Shown piece by piece: positions 26,298-35,007 of a DNA stretch of 64,000 nt. Position 1 is the first letter of the stretch. Each line of letters begins with the position of its first letter. Under the pieces are notes generated by a model that was given only the letters and a program-made list of their open reading frames with translations, searched no databases and was not told the origin of the DNA. Source of the stretch: Dehalobacter alkaniphilus. Its GTDB lineage: Bacteria; Bacillota; Desulfitobacteriia; Desulfitobacteriales; Syntrophobotulaceae. A program made the translations under genes and the position numbers. The stretch covers positions 3,162,001 through 3,226,000 of the forward strand of contig CP148031.1 of NCBI GenBank assembly GCA_040500365.1, read 5' to 3'.

Positions 26298-26753
26298 TTA
26301 CTCGCTTGTTTCGAAGCGAATATTCTTTTTTTTACCGTTTTCATCAAGATAAGCAACCCGTTTGATCATCGCATTTTTAATCATTCTCCGGCACAGCAGA
26401 CAGGGTTCCCCCGATGCTTGTTCTCCATCAAATTCATAGCCGGATATGTAGATTGTGGCTCCCTGCATTTTTACGGGATCACCGGCAATAATCGCATTTT
26501 GTTCAGCGTGAACCGCCATACACAACTCATATCTTTCCCCTTTGGGAACATTATACCGTTCCCTGACACATTCCCCGATGTCAATGCAGTTGGGTTCCCC
26601 TCTGGCAGCGCCGTTGTAACCTGTGCTAACAATAATATTGTCTTTGACAATCACTGCGCCATAATTGCGCCTTAAGCAGGTCGACCGCCTGGCCACCAGC
26701 TGGGCAAGATCAAGGAAATATTCGTCCCACGCTGGCCTGGTTTGATTTTTCAT
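26298..26753 (-). CDS. comEB: ComE operon protein 2 / dCMP deaminase-like
   Basis: 151 residues from ATG 26753 (GGGGAG upstream). Zinc-dependent deaminase fold: HAEQNAII carries the His and catalytic Glu, and PCLLCRRMI the two Cys ligands; a second Cys/His-containing insert (CIDIGECVRERY) is typical of dCMP deaminases, which make dUMP for thymidylate synthesis. The open frame extends to 26987, but that extension is the upp remnant read in the wrong frame. Terminates close to the repeat-bearing gap. Confidence 0.88.
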   Translation of the reverse strand: MKNQTRPAWDEYFLDLAQLVARRSTCLRRNYGAVIVKDNIIVSTGYNGAARGEPNCIDIGECVRERYNVPKGERYELCMAVHAEQNAIIAGDPVKMQGATIYISGYEFDGEQASGEPCLLCRRMIKNAMIKRVAYLDENGKKKNIRFETSE

Positions 26754-26911
26754 CACACTACTCCCCGCATTCCGCTTTCCTTCGCCAAAAAGTACATTGA
26801 ATTTTTGTCTGCTAAGATAATTCTCTATTTTTAGTATACTCGTGCCAGACGCTGCTGTCATTATATCTGTTAGGATCTTTTTCTGTTCATTTTCTGTTTC
26901 TTCTCTGTTGT

Positions 26912-27013
26912 TTATTCTTTTGTTCCAAACAGTCTGTCCCCAGCATCTCCGACTCTTGGAACGATATAGGCGGATTCGTTTAAGCATTGATCAATAGCCG
27001 CAACGTAGGTTAG
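26912..27013 (-). pseudogene. upp: C-terminal remnant of uracil phosphoribosyltransferase (upp)
   Basis: Directly after the glyA stop the minus strand reads LTYVAAIDQCLNESAYIVPR then VGDAGDRLFGTKE and a stop. This is the C-terminal end of Upp, the pyrimidine salvage enzyme. The first 175 or so codons, including the PRPP loop, are absent and there is no start, so the gene is dead. In relatives upp sits between glyA and comEB, exactly here. A single deletion that fused the glyA 3' end to the upp 3' end explains it. Confidence 0.85.
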
Positions 27014-27014
27014 G

Positions 27015-28262
27015 TTACTTATACAACGGAAATCTTCCGCAAATATCTTTGACAATCGCTTCGGCCCGGGCAATTCTTGAAGCATCACTGCCTGCAGTCA
27101 GCGTCAGGTCAATCGCCTCAGTGATCAGATCCATCTCGGCTTCCTTCAACCCTCTGGTCGTGACCGCAGGCGAACCGATCCGTATACCGCTCGTTACATT
27201 GGCCCCCTGAGGATCAAACGGGATCGTATTTTTATTCACGGTAATGCCGACACTGTCCAGCCGTGTTTCAGCTTCTTTGCCTGTCAGCCCCTTGCGTCTG
27301 ACATCCAGCAGCAGCAAATGGTTGTCCGTGCCGCCTGAAACCAAACGGAATCCTCTTGCTAAAAATCCTTTGGCTAATGCCTGGGCATTTTGCAAAATCT
27401 GCTGCTGGTATTCAACAAATCCCGGCTGAAGAGCTTCACCGAAAGCAACGGCCTTGGCTGCAATCACATGCATCAGCGGGCCGCCCTGAATTCCGGGGAA
27501 TATCGCTTTATTGATCTTTGCCCCGAATTCCTCTTTACAGAGAATAAGCCCGCCTCTTGGCCCCCTTAAGGTCTTATGGGTTGTGCTGGTTACAAAATGC
27601 GCATAGGGAATGGGGCTCGGATGAAGACCGACTGCTACCAGACCTGCAATATGCGCCATATCAATCATCACGTAAGCGCCAACTTCATCGGCGATTTCTC
27701 TGATCCGTTTAAAATCGATCTGGCGAGGGTAAGCACTCGCTCCGCCGACAATCATCTTCGGTTTATGGGCAAGCGCCAGTTTATGCAGATTGTCGTAATC
27801 GATCCGTTCTGTTTCCTTATCAACGCCATATTCAATAAAATTGAAATACTTTCCCGAGATGTTGACCTGACTCCCGTGCGTAAGATGCCCTCCATGCGAC
27901 AAGTTCATGCCCAGAACCGTGTCCCCAGGATTCAACATAGCAAAATAAACTGCTGTATTGGCCTGTGCTCCTGAATGGGGCTGAACATTAGCGTATTCCG
28001 CATTAAACAGTTTTTTGACCCTTTCCCTGGCCAGATTCTCAACAATATCAACATACTCGCATCCGCCGTAATAACGTTTTCCCGGATATCCTTCAGCGTA
28101 TTTGTTTGTCAGGACCGAACCCTGAGCAGCCATAACTGCCCTGCTGACAAAGTTTTCCGAAGCAATGAGTTCAATTTTATTTTCCTGTCTGTTTTCTTCC
28201 TGCTCTATGGCTTTTGCTGCCTCAGGGTCCTGGGACGCTAAATATTTCCGAATGTAATCCAT
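27015..28262 (-). CDS. glyA: Serine hydroxymethyltransferase
   Basis: Interconverts serine and glycine with tetrahydrofolate, the main source of one-carbon units. 415 residues from ATG 28260-28262 (protein MDYIRKYLASQDPEAA), which has GAGGTGG upstream; the frame runs 7 codons further. PLP-lysine site VTSTTHKTLRGPRGG near residue 230, and the N-terminal IELIASENFVS block. Sits in the conserved rpiB-ywlG-glyA-(upp) order; the gene after it, upp, is mostly deleted. Confidence 0.97.
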   Translation of the reverse strand: MDYIRKYLASQDPEAAKAIEQEENRQENKIELIASENFVSRAVMAAQGSVLTNKYAEGYPGKRYYGGCEYVDIVENLARERVKKLFNAEYANVQPHSGAQANTAVYFAMLNPGDTVLGMNLSHGGHLTHGSQVNISGKYFNFIEYGVDKETERIDYDNLHKLALAHKPKMIVGGASAYPRQIDFKRIREIADEVGAYVMIDMAHIAGLVAVGLHPSPIPYAHFVTSTTHKTLRGPRGGLILCKEEFGAKINKAIFPGIQGGPLMHVIAAKAVAFGEALQPGFVEYQQQILQNAQALAKGFLARGFRLVSGGTDNHLLLLDVRRKGLTGKEAETRLDSVGITVNKNTIPFDPQGANVTSGIRIGSPAVTTRGLKEAEMDLITEAIDLTLTAGSDASRIARAEAIVKDICGRFPLYK

Positions 28263-28312
28263 CTTAATATCCACCTCTATCATAAATAACTAGGATATCG
28301 TTTCCTTTTCTG

Positions 28313-28334
28313 GTATCTTGTCAACCTTAGAATT
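28313..28334. repeat. Lone 22-bp end copy of the 4.7-kb palindromic element
   Basis: GTATCTTGTCAACCTTAGAA plus TT matches 4658-4679 at 20 of 22 positions. No inverted partner is visible nearby. It lies between ywlG and glyA. Confidence 0.55.
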
Positions 28335-28380
28335 ATTCTGTTTAGCATATGCTGCCATATAAACTTCTGTCCTGGCCGCC

Positions 28381-28944
28381 TCAGTCGCAGGGATAAGAAG
28401 CTCTCGGGCCGCCGACATATTTCGGCCGCGTTTTGGCAAGGTTAAGATGAGCCGCACCGAGGCTTCGGACATCAATCCTTAGCGGAACGGCGACCGGACG
28501 AAGATGCATACCAATCAACGTGTCTCCGATATCGATCCCGGCATCAGCCCTAACCTGTTCGACAGCAACGGGATCGGAAAAATTCCCCCAGGCAGTCAGG
28601 GACATTGCCCCGCCTGCTGAAAGCGACGGTATCACCACGACGGGTTCAAAATTCAGCCTGTCCGCCGCCTTTCTTTCCACGATAAGCACCCGGTTTAAAT
28701 GCTCACAGCATTGAATCGCCAGAAAAATCCCAAGCTTGTCCGCCCATCTCCGAAGTGGTTCGAACAGAATATCAGCCACTTCTTTGCTACCGGCTTTGCC
28801 AATCTTCTCCCCGATAATCTCACTCGTGCTGCAGCCGACAACCAGTAGCTGCCCAGGCGTTAGTCCAGCTGTATCCTCAAATGCCTGAAGAATATGCTCC
28901 CACTCATCTTTGATTTGCCGAAGCATTTCCTTCTTATCTGTCAT
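28381..28944 (-). CDS. ywlG: YwlG family protein (DUF436/TIGR01440)
   Basis: 187 residues matching the YwlG family found next to glyA and rpiB in many Firmicutes. Blocks GQLLVVGCSTSEIIGEKIG, CCEHLNRVLIVERK, PSLSAGGAMSLTAW and GMHLRPVAVPLR are conserved. Biochemical role unknown. It ends in a normal KTRPKYVGGPRA tail. Confidence 0.88.
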   Translation of the reverse strand: MTDKKEMLRQIKDEWEHILQAFEDTAGLTPGQLLVVGCSTSEIIGEKIGKAGSKEVADILFEPLRRWADKLGIFLAIQCCEHLNRVLIVERKAADRLNFEPVVVIPSLSAGGAMSLTAWGNFSDPVAVEQVRADAGIDIGDTLIGMHLRPVAVPLRIDVRSLGAAHLNLAKTRPKYVGGPRASYPCD

Positions 28945-28996
28945 AGTACCCTCACGCCTTTCTTATTTTTTGGGCCAGTATCCTCAGCCTAAAAAA

Positions 28997-29440
28997 TTAA
29001 GATCGCTGTTCAAAATCGCTGATCATATCTACTCTTCTGGCATGTTTCCACCCGCTGAAGGATGTCGTCAAAAAAGTCTCGACAATATCCAGCGCAACGC
29101 CCTGACCAATTACTCTTGCTCCGAGTGCTAAGATATTGGCGTTATTATGCTGCCTCGCCATCTTGGCCATATAACTGTCGGTACAAAGGGCAGCCCGGAT
29201 TCCCTTGACTTTATTGGCTGCGATGGAAATCCCTATTCCGGTGCCGCAGACCACGATTCCAGAATCCGCTTTATTTTCGATCACTGCTTTCCCGACATTG
29301 AAGCCATACTCCGGATAATCAACGGAAATGTCGCTGTCTGTACCGCAATCTAGAATCTCGTGGCCTTTTTCCGCAAGAAATTCTTTGATGCACTCCTTAA
29401 GCTGATATCCTGCATGATCTGCACCCAATGCAATTTTCAT
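28997..29440 (-). CDS. rpiB: Ribose 5-phosphate isomerase B
   Basis: 147 residues. Interconverts ribose 5-phosphate and ribulose 5-phosphate. MKIALGADHAGYQLKECIKE at the N-terminus, the active-site cysteine in GIVVCGTGIGISIAANKV (about residue 65), and RAALCTDSYMAKMARQHNNA are all typical. CAGGAGG ribosome site. Belongs to the ywlE-rpiB-ywlG-glyA run. Confidence 0.96.
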   Translation of the reverse strand: MKIALGADHAGYQLKECIKEFLAEKGHEILDCGTDSDISVDYPEYGFNVGKAVIENKADSGIVVCGTGIGISIAANKVKGIRAALCTDSYMAKMARQHNNANILALGARVIGQGVALDIVETFLTTSFSGWKHARRVDMISDFEQRS

Positions 29441-29500
29441 TTCTGCCTCCTGAACTCCGTAGTTTTTATCATCATTTTTTTAATCTAGCATTTACAGGCG

Positions 29501-29950
29501 CTAACTATTCCCTCGATACCGCCGTACTCCGGCTTTGATCATTTCTTCAATTTCTTCCGCACAGAACCTGTATGTTTCCAGAGATCCCAGCCATGGGTCG
29601 GAAATTTCTTTATCCAAACCAGCCCATTCTCCGAGTTGCATGATTTTATCCTGGTATTCCGGATAAATACCGAACAATACTTTTTTCTGAGCTTTGGTCA
29701 TTGTCAGGATCAGATCAGCAGCAGCGAGCGTATCTTTTTGCAGCCTGACCGCCCGATACCGCCGGGCATCAATTCCCTTTTCCTGGAGAATTTCCCCTGC
29801 ATACGGACTGATGGGATCGCCATCCAAAGCCTGAATACCGGCCGAAAAAAGCTCATACCCTTCCGGAAAATATAAGCGGGCAAGACCTTCTGCCATCGGA
29901 CTGCGGCATGTATTTCCTGTACAAACAAACAAGATTTTCATAGATATCAT
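29501..29950 (-). CDS. ywlE: Low-molecular-weight phosphatase, probably protein-arginine phosphatase
   Basis: 149 residues. The P-loop reads CTGNTCRSPMAE; the Thr after Asn is the residue that in B. subtilis YwlE selects phosphoarginine, where tyrosine phosphatases have Ile. The general-acid DPW is in KEISDPWLGS. YwlE removes arginine phosphates added by McsB, protecting proteins from ClpCP. mcsB is not in the window. Relatives begin MKILFVCTGN, which would be the ATG at 29941. Confidence 0.92.
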   Translation of the reverse strand: MISMKILFVCTGNTCRSPMAEGLARLYFPEGYELFSAGIQALDGDPISPYAGEILQEKGIDARRYRAVRLQKDTLAAADLILTMTKAQKKVLFGIYPEYQDKIMQLGEWAGLDKEISDPWLGSLETYRFCAEEIEEMIKAGVRRYRGNS

Positions 29951-29992
29951 TATACCCTCTTTTCCGGACTAGTAAATTAAAATTCAATTAAC

Positions 29993-30541
29993 TTAGAAAA
30001 CAAGACCGAAGGCCATTCTCAGGCCAATCAGAAACAAGATGCCGCCACCGACGGCTTCCGCTTTGCTGCCGGCCCAGGTGCCGATTCTTCGACCAAGAAG
30101 AATGCCGCCTCCTGTCATGATGCCTGCGGTAAAACCCATGATTAGGGTTGCCGGCAGGATCATACTGACAAACGTACCCAGAGAAAATCCGACACTCAGC
30201 GCGTCAAGGCTGACGCTTCCTGCCAAAACGAAAATTCCGAATCCTTTTAAACTCGGGATGTTTTTTTCTCCCGATCCCCGAATGGCTCCCAGAATCATTT
30301 TACTGCCAAGCCAGAGCAAAATGACAGCTCCGATCCCAACTGCAACATTGCCAAACAGCAATCCAAGTTTCTGTCCAATCCACAAACCTAAAAGCGGCAT
30401 GAAAACATGAAACACTGCCACGACAACACTCAACCGCAGCGCTATTTTATTGTCGATCCCAATCATTCCTAAAGCAAGCGAGAAGGAAAAGGCATCCATC
30501 CCTAGTGCTATCGATACCGCTATGATCCATATTAATTCCAA
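29993..30541 (-). CDS. mntP: MntP-like manganese efflux protein
   Basis: 182 residues, six predicted membrane helices in two repeats, each with a conserved acidic motif: GMDAFSFSLALG in helix 1 and SLDALSVGFSLG in helix 4. This is the MntP/YwlD family, which exports Mn(II). The start overlaps the end of tsaC by 10 bp. In B. subtilis the homologue also lies beside ywlC and ywlE. Confidence 0.88.
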   Translation of the reverse strand: MELIWIIAVSIALGMDAFSFSLALGMIGIDNKIALRLSVVVAVFHVFMPLLGLWIGQKLGLLFGNVAVGIGAVILLWLGSKMILGAIRGSGEKNIPSLKGFGIFVLAGSVSLDALSVGFSLGTFVSMILPATLIMGFTAGIMTGGGILLGRRIGTWAGSKAEAVGGGILFLIGLRMAFGLVF

Positions 30542-31650
30542 GTGTTTTCCTCCTTAGTTTCGGTCAGATTGGGATACCTGCTCCCTGGACCAAAATTTTT
30601 TTTGCCAGCTGCTTTCTTCAAACGGTTCATAAAAGCAAGCCCTATTCCTTCTTCTGCAATCTCCTCCGCCAGAATGGTGTCGATGTTTTGCTCGTCACAC
30701 AGTCTCAGTCCTTCAAACAGACGGCTGGCAGCTGAATCAAGATTATTCCTGGAACCAAGTGCAAATATCATATCGGCCTTGCTGGTCGTATCTCCGGTCA
30801 GTCTGGCGACCGTTTCGTCCAAACACAGTACTGCAGTCCTTGCCGCGTTGTTTTTGTTCCTCAGATATTTCGTCATCTTTTCAGCTTTTTCAGAGGTACT
30901 ACCACTGAATAAAATGATTTCACCTTCCGGTGCGTAATGTCTATATTTCATACCAGGCGACCTGGGCTCTACGGTCGGCTGTCCGTGATCAGCACTGCGG
31001 TCCAGTTCGACCTTCCCCAGCACTGCCCGAAGCTGTTCAAGCGTAATTCCTCCCGGGCGCAAAATTGTTGGTAGTTCCCCGGTCAAATCGAGCACAGTCG
31101 ATTCAAGACCCACTGTACAAGATCCGGCATCAATCAGCAACGGAATCTTCCCTTTCAGATCCCGCCAAACATGCTCCGCATTGGTCGGACTGGGCTTTCC
31201 CGATATATTGGCACTCGGCGCGGCCAACGGACAACCCGCTGCTTCAATCAGGGCCAGGGCAACAGGGTGACTCGGCATTCTAACCGCCACCGTGTCCAGC
31301 CCTCCGCTGACGATTTCCGGAATATGCGCTCTCTTGGGCAGTACCAGCGTTAAAGGTCCTGGCCAGAAATTCCGCGCGCAGACTTCAGCCTGCGGCGGCC
31401 AAACACGGACAAGCTGCTGTGCTTCGTCCAAGGCAGCAACATGAACAATCAGCGGATTATCCGAAGGTCGTCCTTTTACCGCATATATTTTGGCACAGGC
31501 TTCGCTGTCCAGCGCATTGGCGCCAAGCCCATAAACGGTCTCCGTAGGAAATGCCACGACTTCACCCTGTCGGAGCAAAGCTGCTGCTTCCTGCAATTCT
31601 TTATCCTGTATGATGCTGTCCGACCTCAGCCGAATTCTTTTTGTCTCCAT
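30532..31650 (-). CDS. tsaC: L-threonylcarbamoyladenylate synthase (Sua5 type)
   Basis: Makes threonylcarbamoyl-AMP for the t6A37 modification of ANN-decoding tRNAs. 372 residues: an N-terminal YrdC domain (GEVVAFPTETVYGLGANAL, KGRPSDNPLIVHV, PSANISGKPSPT), then a linker (SPGMKYRHYAPEG) and a C-terminal Sua5 domain (about 240-350). Corresponds to ywlC in B. subtilis. Confidence 0.94.
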   Translation of the reverse strand: METKRIRLRSDSIIQDKELQEAAALLRQGEVVAFPTETVYGLGANALDSEACAKIYAVKGRPSDNPLIVHVAALDEAQQLVRVWPPQAEVCARNFWPGPLTLVLPKRAHIPEIVSGGLDTVAVRMPSHPVALALIEAAGCPLAAPSANISGKPSPTNAEHVWRDLKGKIPLLIDAGSCTVGLESTVLDLTGELPTILRPGGITLEQLRAVLGKVELDRSADHGQPTVEPRSPGMKYRHYAPEGEIILFSGSTSEKAEKMTKYLRNKNNAARTAVLCLDETVARLTGDTTSKADMIFALGSRNNLDSAASRLFEGLRLCDEQNIDTILAEEIAEEGIGLAFMNRLKKAAGKKNFGPGSRYPNLTETKEENTWN

Positions 31651-31708
31651 GACAGCTCCTTCGTAGCCCTATCCAAACGGCGGTTTCCAACCGGTTATTA
31701 ACGAAATA

Positions 31709-32620
31709 CTATTCCTTGCGGGCCAGCACTATTCTATCCAGACCAGCGTAATCAGAAAATAATTCGGTTTGATATCCGGCGGCCTTAAATAATTCCCGAA
31801 CCTGGGTTCCCTGGGAATACCCGATTTCCACCAAAATTATTCCCCCATGGCTCAAGAATTCTGTTGCTTTCATAGCAATCCTCCGGTAAAAATCCAGGCC
31901 ATCTTTTCCAGCCAGCAGGGCTAAGACAGGCTCTTTCCTGACTTCCGGCGGACACTCCAGAATTTCCTGTTCTGAGATGTACGGAGGATTGGAAACAATC
32001 AGGCTGAATTTTTCTCCCTGTACCGGTGCAAAAAGATCTCCCAGACGAAAGTCAATATTCACGTTCATCTTGGCCGCATTGATTTTAGCAACAGTCAACG
32101 CTTCAGAAGACATATCAACAGCGACAACGGACGCCTGATTCCAATAATAGGCCACAGCAACGGCAATTGCCCCGCTGCCTGTGCAAAGATCAAGAACCTT
32201 TGTAGAAACTTCCTCATTTTCTCGTTCTCTACCTATATTCTTGCCCAATTCCAGGACTTTCTCAACTAGAAGTTCCGTTTCTGGCCTCGGGATCAGAACG
32301 CTTGGGTCCACAAAGAAATCAAGACCCATAAATTCACGGGTCTTAAGCAGATAAGCAAGTGGTTCCCTCTGACCACGTCGTTTCAGGAAATCATTATAGA
32401 TCTCTTTTTCCGGGGAAGCGATTACCCTGTCACGCTCGGCATATAGTTTGTCTCTCGTCGTTTTAAGCACAAAGGCCAGAATAAGATCCGCCTCCACCCG
32501 GGCGTCAGCTACCCCGCACTGCGCTAAATACTGTGTACCTTGCCGAAGCAGCTCCATTGGCCGATGAGCATCAAGTCTGTCTGTCATACCCGGTAAACTC
32601 CTGCTTTCATCTTTGTCCAT
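31709..32620 (-). CDS. prmC: Release factor glutamine methyltransferase
   Basis: 303 residues. Methylates the GGQ glutamine of RF1 and RF2. SAM-binding VLDLCTGSGAIAVAVA (about 145), NPPY catalytic motif in IVSNPPYISEQEIL (about 205), and substrate-binding N-terminal helical domain. The start codon shares one base with the prfA stop (TAATG), so translation is coupled to its own substrate RF1. Confidence 0.95.
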   Translation of the reverse strand: MDKDESRSLPGMTDRLDAHRPMELLRQGTQYLAQCGVADARVEADLILAFVLKTTRDKLYAERDRVIASPEKEIYNDFLKRRGQREPLAYLLKTREFMGLDFFVDPSVLIPRPETELLVEKVLELGKNIGRERENEEVSTKVLDLCTGSGAIAVAVAYYWNQASVVAVDMSSEALTVAKINAAKMNVNIDFRLGDLFAPVQGEKFSLIVSNPPYISEQEILECPPEVRKEPVLALLAGKDGLDFYRRIAMKATEFLSHGGIILVEIGYSQGTQVRELFKAAGYQTELFSDYAGLDRIVLARKE

Positions 32621-33687
32621 TAGACCGAAGCTTTGAGCCTTTCGGCATGATCGGCCGAAATCAATGCCGTAATGATTTCTTCGATGTCACCCATCAAAAT
32701 GCTGTCCAGTTTATGCAGTGTAAGGCCGATACGATGATCGGAAACCCTGCCCTGCGGATAGTTGTAGGTTCGAATGCGCTCACTGCGGTCACCTGTCCCT
32801 ACCTGGCTTTTACGTTCCTGGGCAATCTCGCCGGCTGCTTCTTCCTGAGCTTTTTCCAACAACCTGGCTCTGAGTACTTTTAAGGCTTTATCCTTATTCT
32901 TGTGCTGGGATTTTTCATCCTGGCAAGAGACCACGATCCCCGTCGGCAAGTGGGTAATGCGGACTGCCGACTGTGTCGTATTTACAGACTGACCACCAGG
33001 GCCGCTGGAACAAAAAATATCGATCCTGATATCGTTCGGATTAATCGCAACATCGACTTCCTCGGCCTCAGGTAGTACGGCAACCGTCACGGTAGACGTA
33101 TGAATCCTGCCGCCGGATTCGGTCGCAGGAATTCGCTGAACACGGTGAACACCGCTTTCATATTTCAGTCTGCTATAAGCACCCTGTCCTTCGATCATAA
33201 AAATAATCTCTTTAAAGCCGCCAATATCCGTGAAACTGGCACTTAAGGGTTCGGTCTTCCAGTTCTGACTTTCGGCATATTTTGTATACATCTTGTATAA
33301 ATCACCTGCAAACAAAGCCGCTTCATCTCCGCCAGCACCGGCTCTAATCTCCATAATGACGTTTTTCTCATCATTCGGATCCTTCGGCAGCAGCAGGATT
33401 TTCAAATCCTCTTCCAGCTTTTTTTTGCTCTTTGTTAATTCATCCTGTTCGGCCTCGGCCATTTCTCTCATTTCAGGATCGCGTTCCTCGTTAAGCATAC
33501 CTTTCAGATCTTCAATCTGCCGGTTTATTTCTTTATATTCCCGAAATACTGCGACTATATCTGTAAGCGCCGACTGGCTTCTGGCATATTTCTGAAAATC
33601 AGCCTGATTGGCGATGATCTCCGGCTTGGCCAGGAGTTCTGTAAGGTCGTCATATTTTTTTTCTATCTCTTCGAGCCTGTTTAGCAT
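32620..33687 (-). CDS. prfA: Peptide chain release factor 1
   Basis: 355 residues; reads UAA and UAG. GGQ loop in SSGPGGQSVNTTQSAV (about 230), PxT-type recognition tripeptide in RIPATESGGRIHTS (about 190). No frameshift, unlike prfB. Lies before prmC as in Bacillus. Confidence 0.97.
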   Translation of the reverse strand: MLNRLEEIEKKYDDLTELLAKPEIIANQADFQKYARSQSALTDIVAVFREYKEINRQIEDLKGMLNEERDPEMREMAEAEQDELTKSKKKLEEDLKILLLPKDPNDEKNVIMEIRAGAGGDEAALFAGDLYKMYTKYAESQNWKTEPLSASFTDIGGFKEIIFMIEGQGAYSRLKYESGVHRVQRIPATESGGRIHTSTVTVAVLPEAEEVDVAINPNDIRIDIFCSSGPGGQSVNTTQSAVRITHLPTGIVVSCQDEKSQHKNKDKALKVLRARLLEKAQEEAAGEIAQERKSQVGTGDRSERIRTYNYPQGRVSDHRIGLTLHKLDSILMGDIEEIITALISADHAERLKASV

Positions 33688-33715
33688 GTTTTAACCTCTC
33701 CCAAATGAATTTTAT

Positions 33716-34594
33716 CTATGAAAGTTCCTGTCCGGTCGCGAGTACCCCGTTAAGCGCAGCAATCGCAACCTCAAGTTGGGAGTCGTCCGGTTCCCTGGTC
33801 GTAAGCTTCTGCAGCAGAAGGCCGGGAACTATAATCCACTTTAAAAACATCGATTTGGAAAATCTCCCTGACAGCTTCAAAAGCTCGTACGAAATTCCAG
33901 CTACTAGCGGCATCAGGATGATTCGGGAAACGATACGCCACCACAGAGGATCCACGCCCAAAAAGGCAAAAACAAAGATACTGACGACAACAACAATAAG
34001 CAAGAAGCTCGTCCCGCACCGGGGATGCAGTCTGGAGTATTTCCGGATGTTTTCCGGATTCAGTTCCACGCCAGCTTCATGCGCAAATATTGCTTTATGT
34101 TCTGCCCCATGGTATTGAAATACCCTCTGAATATCCTTTAATCTGGATATCAGAAGGATATATAGAAATAACACAATAAGACGAATGAGGCCTTCGACAA
34201 TATTTTGCAGTACGGTACCCGGAAAAATATCTGTCAATAAATGAGCGGAAGCTGTCGGTATTCCAACAAATAACAGGAGTCCGGCAGCAAAGGCAATAAC
34301 GATCGTTAACACCATCGCCCAAAAGCCAAGCTCCTCTCCTTCTTCTTCGCCGACAGCGCGGTCGGCGGAAAACATCAAAGCTTTGGTTCCGATTACCAAA
34401 GATTCAAGCAGTGCAACAAAACCCCGAATGATCGGCAATTTAAGAACTGGCTTCTGAGACCAGGGATGAATATCTTGGGTCGTTACTTCAATCTCTCCGT
34501 TGGGTAGACGAACAGCCATCGCAATCGCCCGTGGCCCGCGCATCATTACTCCTTCAATCAGCGCTTGCCCTCCATATTGAACAGGTTTTTCCAT
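33716..34594 (-). CDS. DUF1385 family membrane protein (YqhQ-like)
   Basis: 292 residues. N-terminal YGGQALIEGVMMRGP signature, several membrane helices (about 95-125, 135-165, 200-245), and the YHGAEHKAIFAHEAG block between them. The family is widespread in Firmicutes, often next to prfA and rpmE; its function is unknown. Conserved His and Glu suggest metal binding (inference). Confidence 0.87.
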   Translation of the reverse strand: MEKPVQYGGQALIEGVMMRGPRAIAMAVRLPNGEIEVTTQDIHPWSQKPVLKLPIIRGFVALLESLVIGTKALMFSADRAVGEEEGEELGFWAMVLTIVIAFAAGLLLFVGIPTASAHLLTDIFPGTVLQNIVEGLIRLIVLFLYILLISRLKDIQRVFQYHGAEHKAIFAHEAGVELNPENIRKYSRLHPRCGTSFLLIVVVVSIFVFAFLGVDPLWWRIVSRIILMPLVAGISYELLKLSGRFSKSMFLKWIIVPGLLLQKLTTREPDDSQLEVAIAALNGVLATGQELS

Positions 34595-34620
34595 AAATTT
34601 AACCCTCCAGGCCTAATAAC

Positions 34621-34647
34621 CGAAAAGCAGAGCTTACGCTCTGCTCC
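34621..34647 (-). terminator. Terminator after rpmE
   Basis: 8-bp stem AGCAGAGC/GCTCTGCT (34626-34633 with 34638-34645), followed on the minus strand by TTTTCGG. A second small stem CAACGG/CCGTTG overlaps the rpmE end. Confidence 0.7.
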
Positions 34648-34680
34648 TTGTTTTTTACAGGCAACGGCTTCAGACCGTTG

Positions 34681-34881
34681 TTATTGCAAACCGTATTTCT
34701 TTTTGAAACGATCGACTCGTCCACCAGCGTCAACAAATCGCTGAACTCCAGTGTAAAAAGGATGACACTTGGAACAAATTTCGACCTTGATATCCTTCTT
34801 CGTACTACCTGTTTCTATAATATTGCCGCAAGCGCAGCTAATGGTAGTCTGTTCATATTTCGGATGAATTTTCTCTTTCAT
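34681..34881 (-). CDS. rpmE: 50S ribosomal protein L31, zinc-binding type
   Basis: 66 residues, MKEKIHPKYEQTTISCACG with the second Cys pair in EICSKCHPFYTG, so the zinc ribbon is intact. Such C+ forms act as a zinc reserve and are replaced by C- paralogues under zinc limitation. In Bacillus rho lies just upstream; here glpX follows directly and rho is absent. Confidence 0.96.
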   Translation of the reverse strand: MKEKIHPKYEQTTISCACGNIIETGSTKKDIKVEICSKCHPFYTGVQRFVDAGGRVDRFKKKYGLQ

Positions 34882-35007
34882 GACCCGTCACCTTCCTTCC
34901 CAATCAGATCCGTCTCAATCAAATACAGTCAACTCTAAATATTTTAGCACATTCTTTGCCTTTCGGTCAAGAAAAAAACAATTCAGAAGGCTTCTTTTCG
35001 CAGCGTT

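Noticed and set aside
26754..26987. 78-codon N-terminal extension of the dCMP deaminase
   Set aside because: It reads the upp remnant in the wrong frame, and a good ribosome site supports ATG 26753.
28290..28475. 61-codon minus-strand ORF overlapping ywlG
   Set aside because: Out of frame with ywlG, no similarity, and ywlG has a normal complete C-terminus.
32755..32780. tRNA-like GGTTCGAAT sequence
   Set aside because: It lies inside prfA coding sequence and no cloverleaf forms around it.
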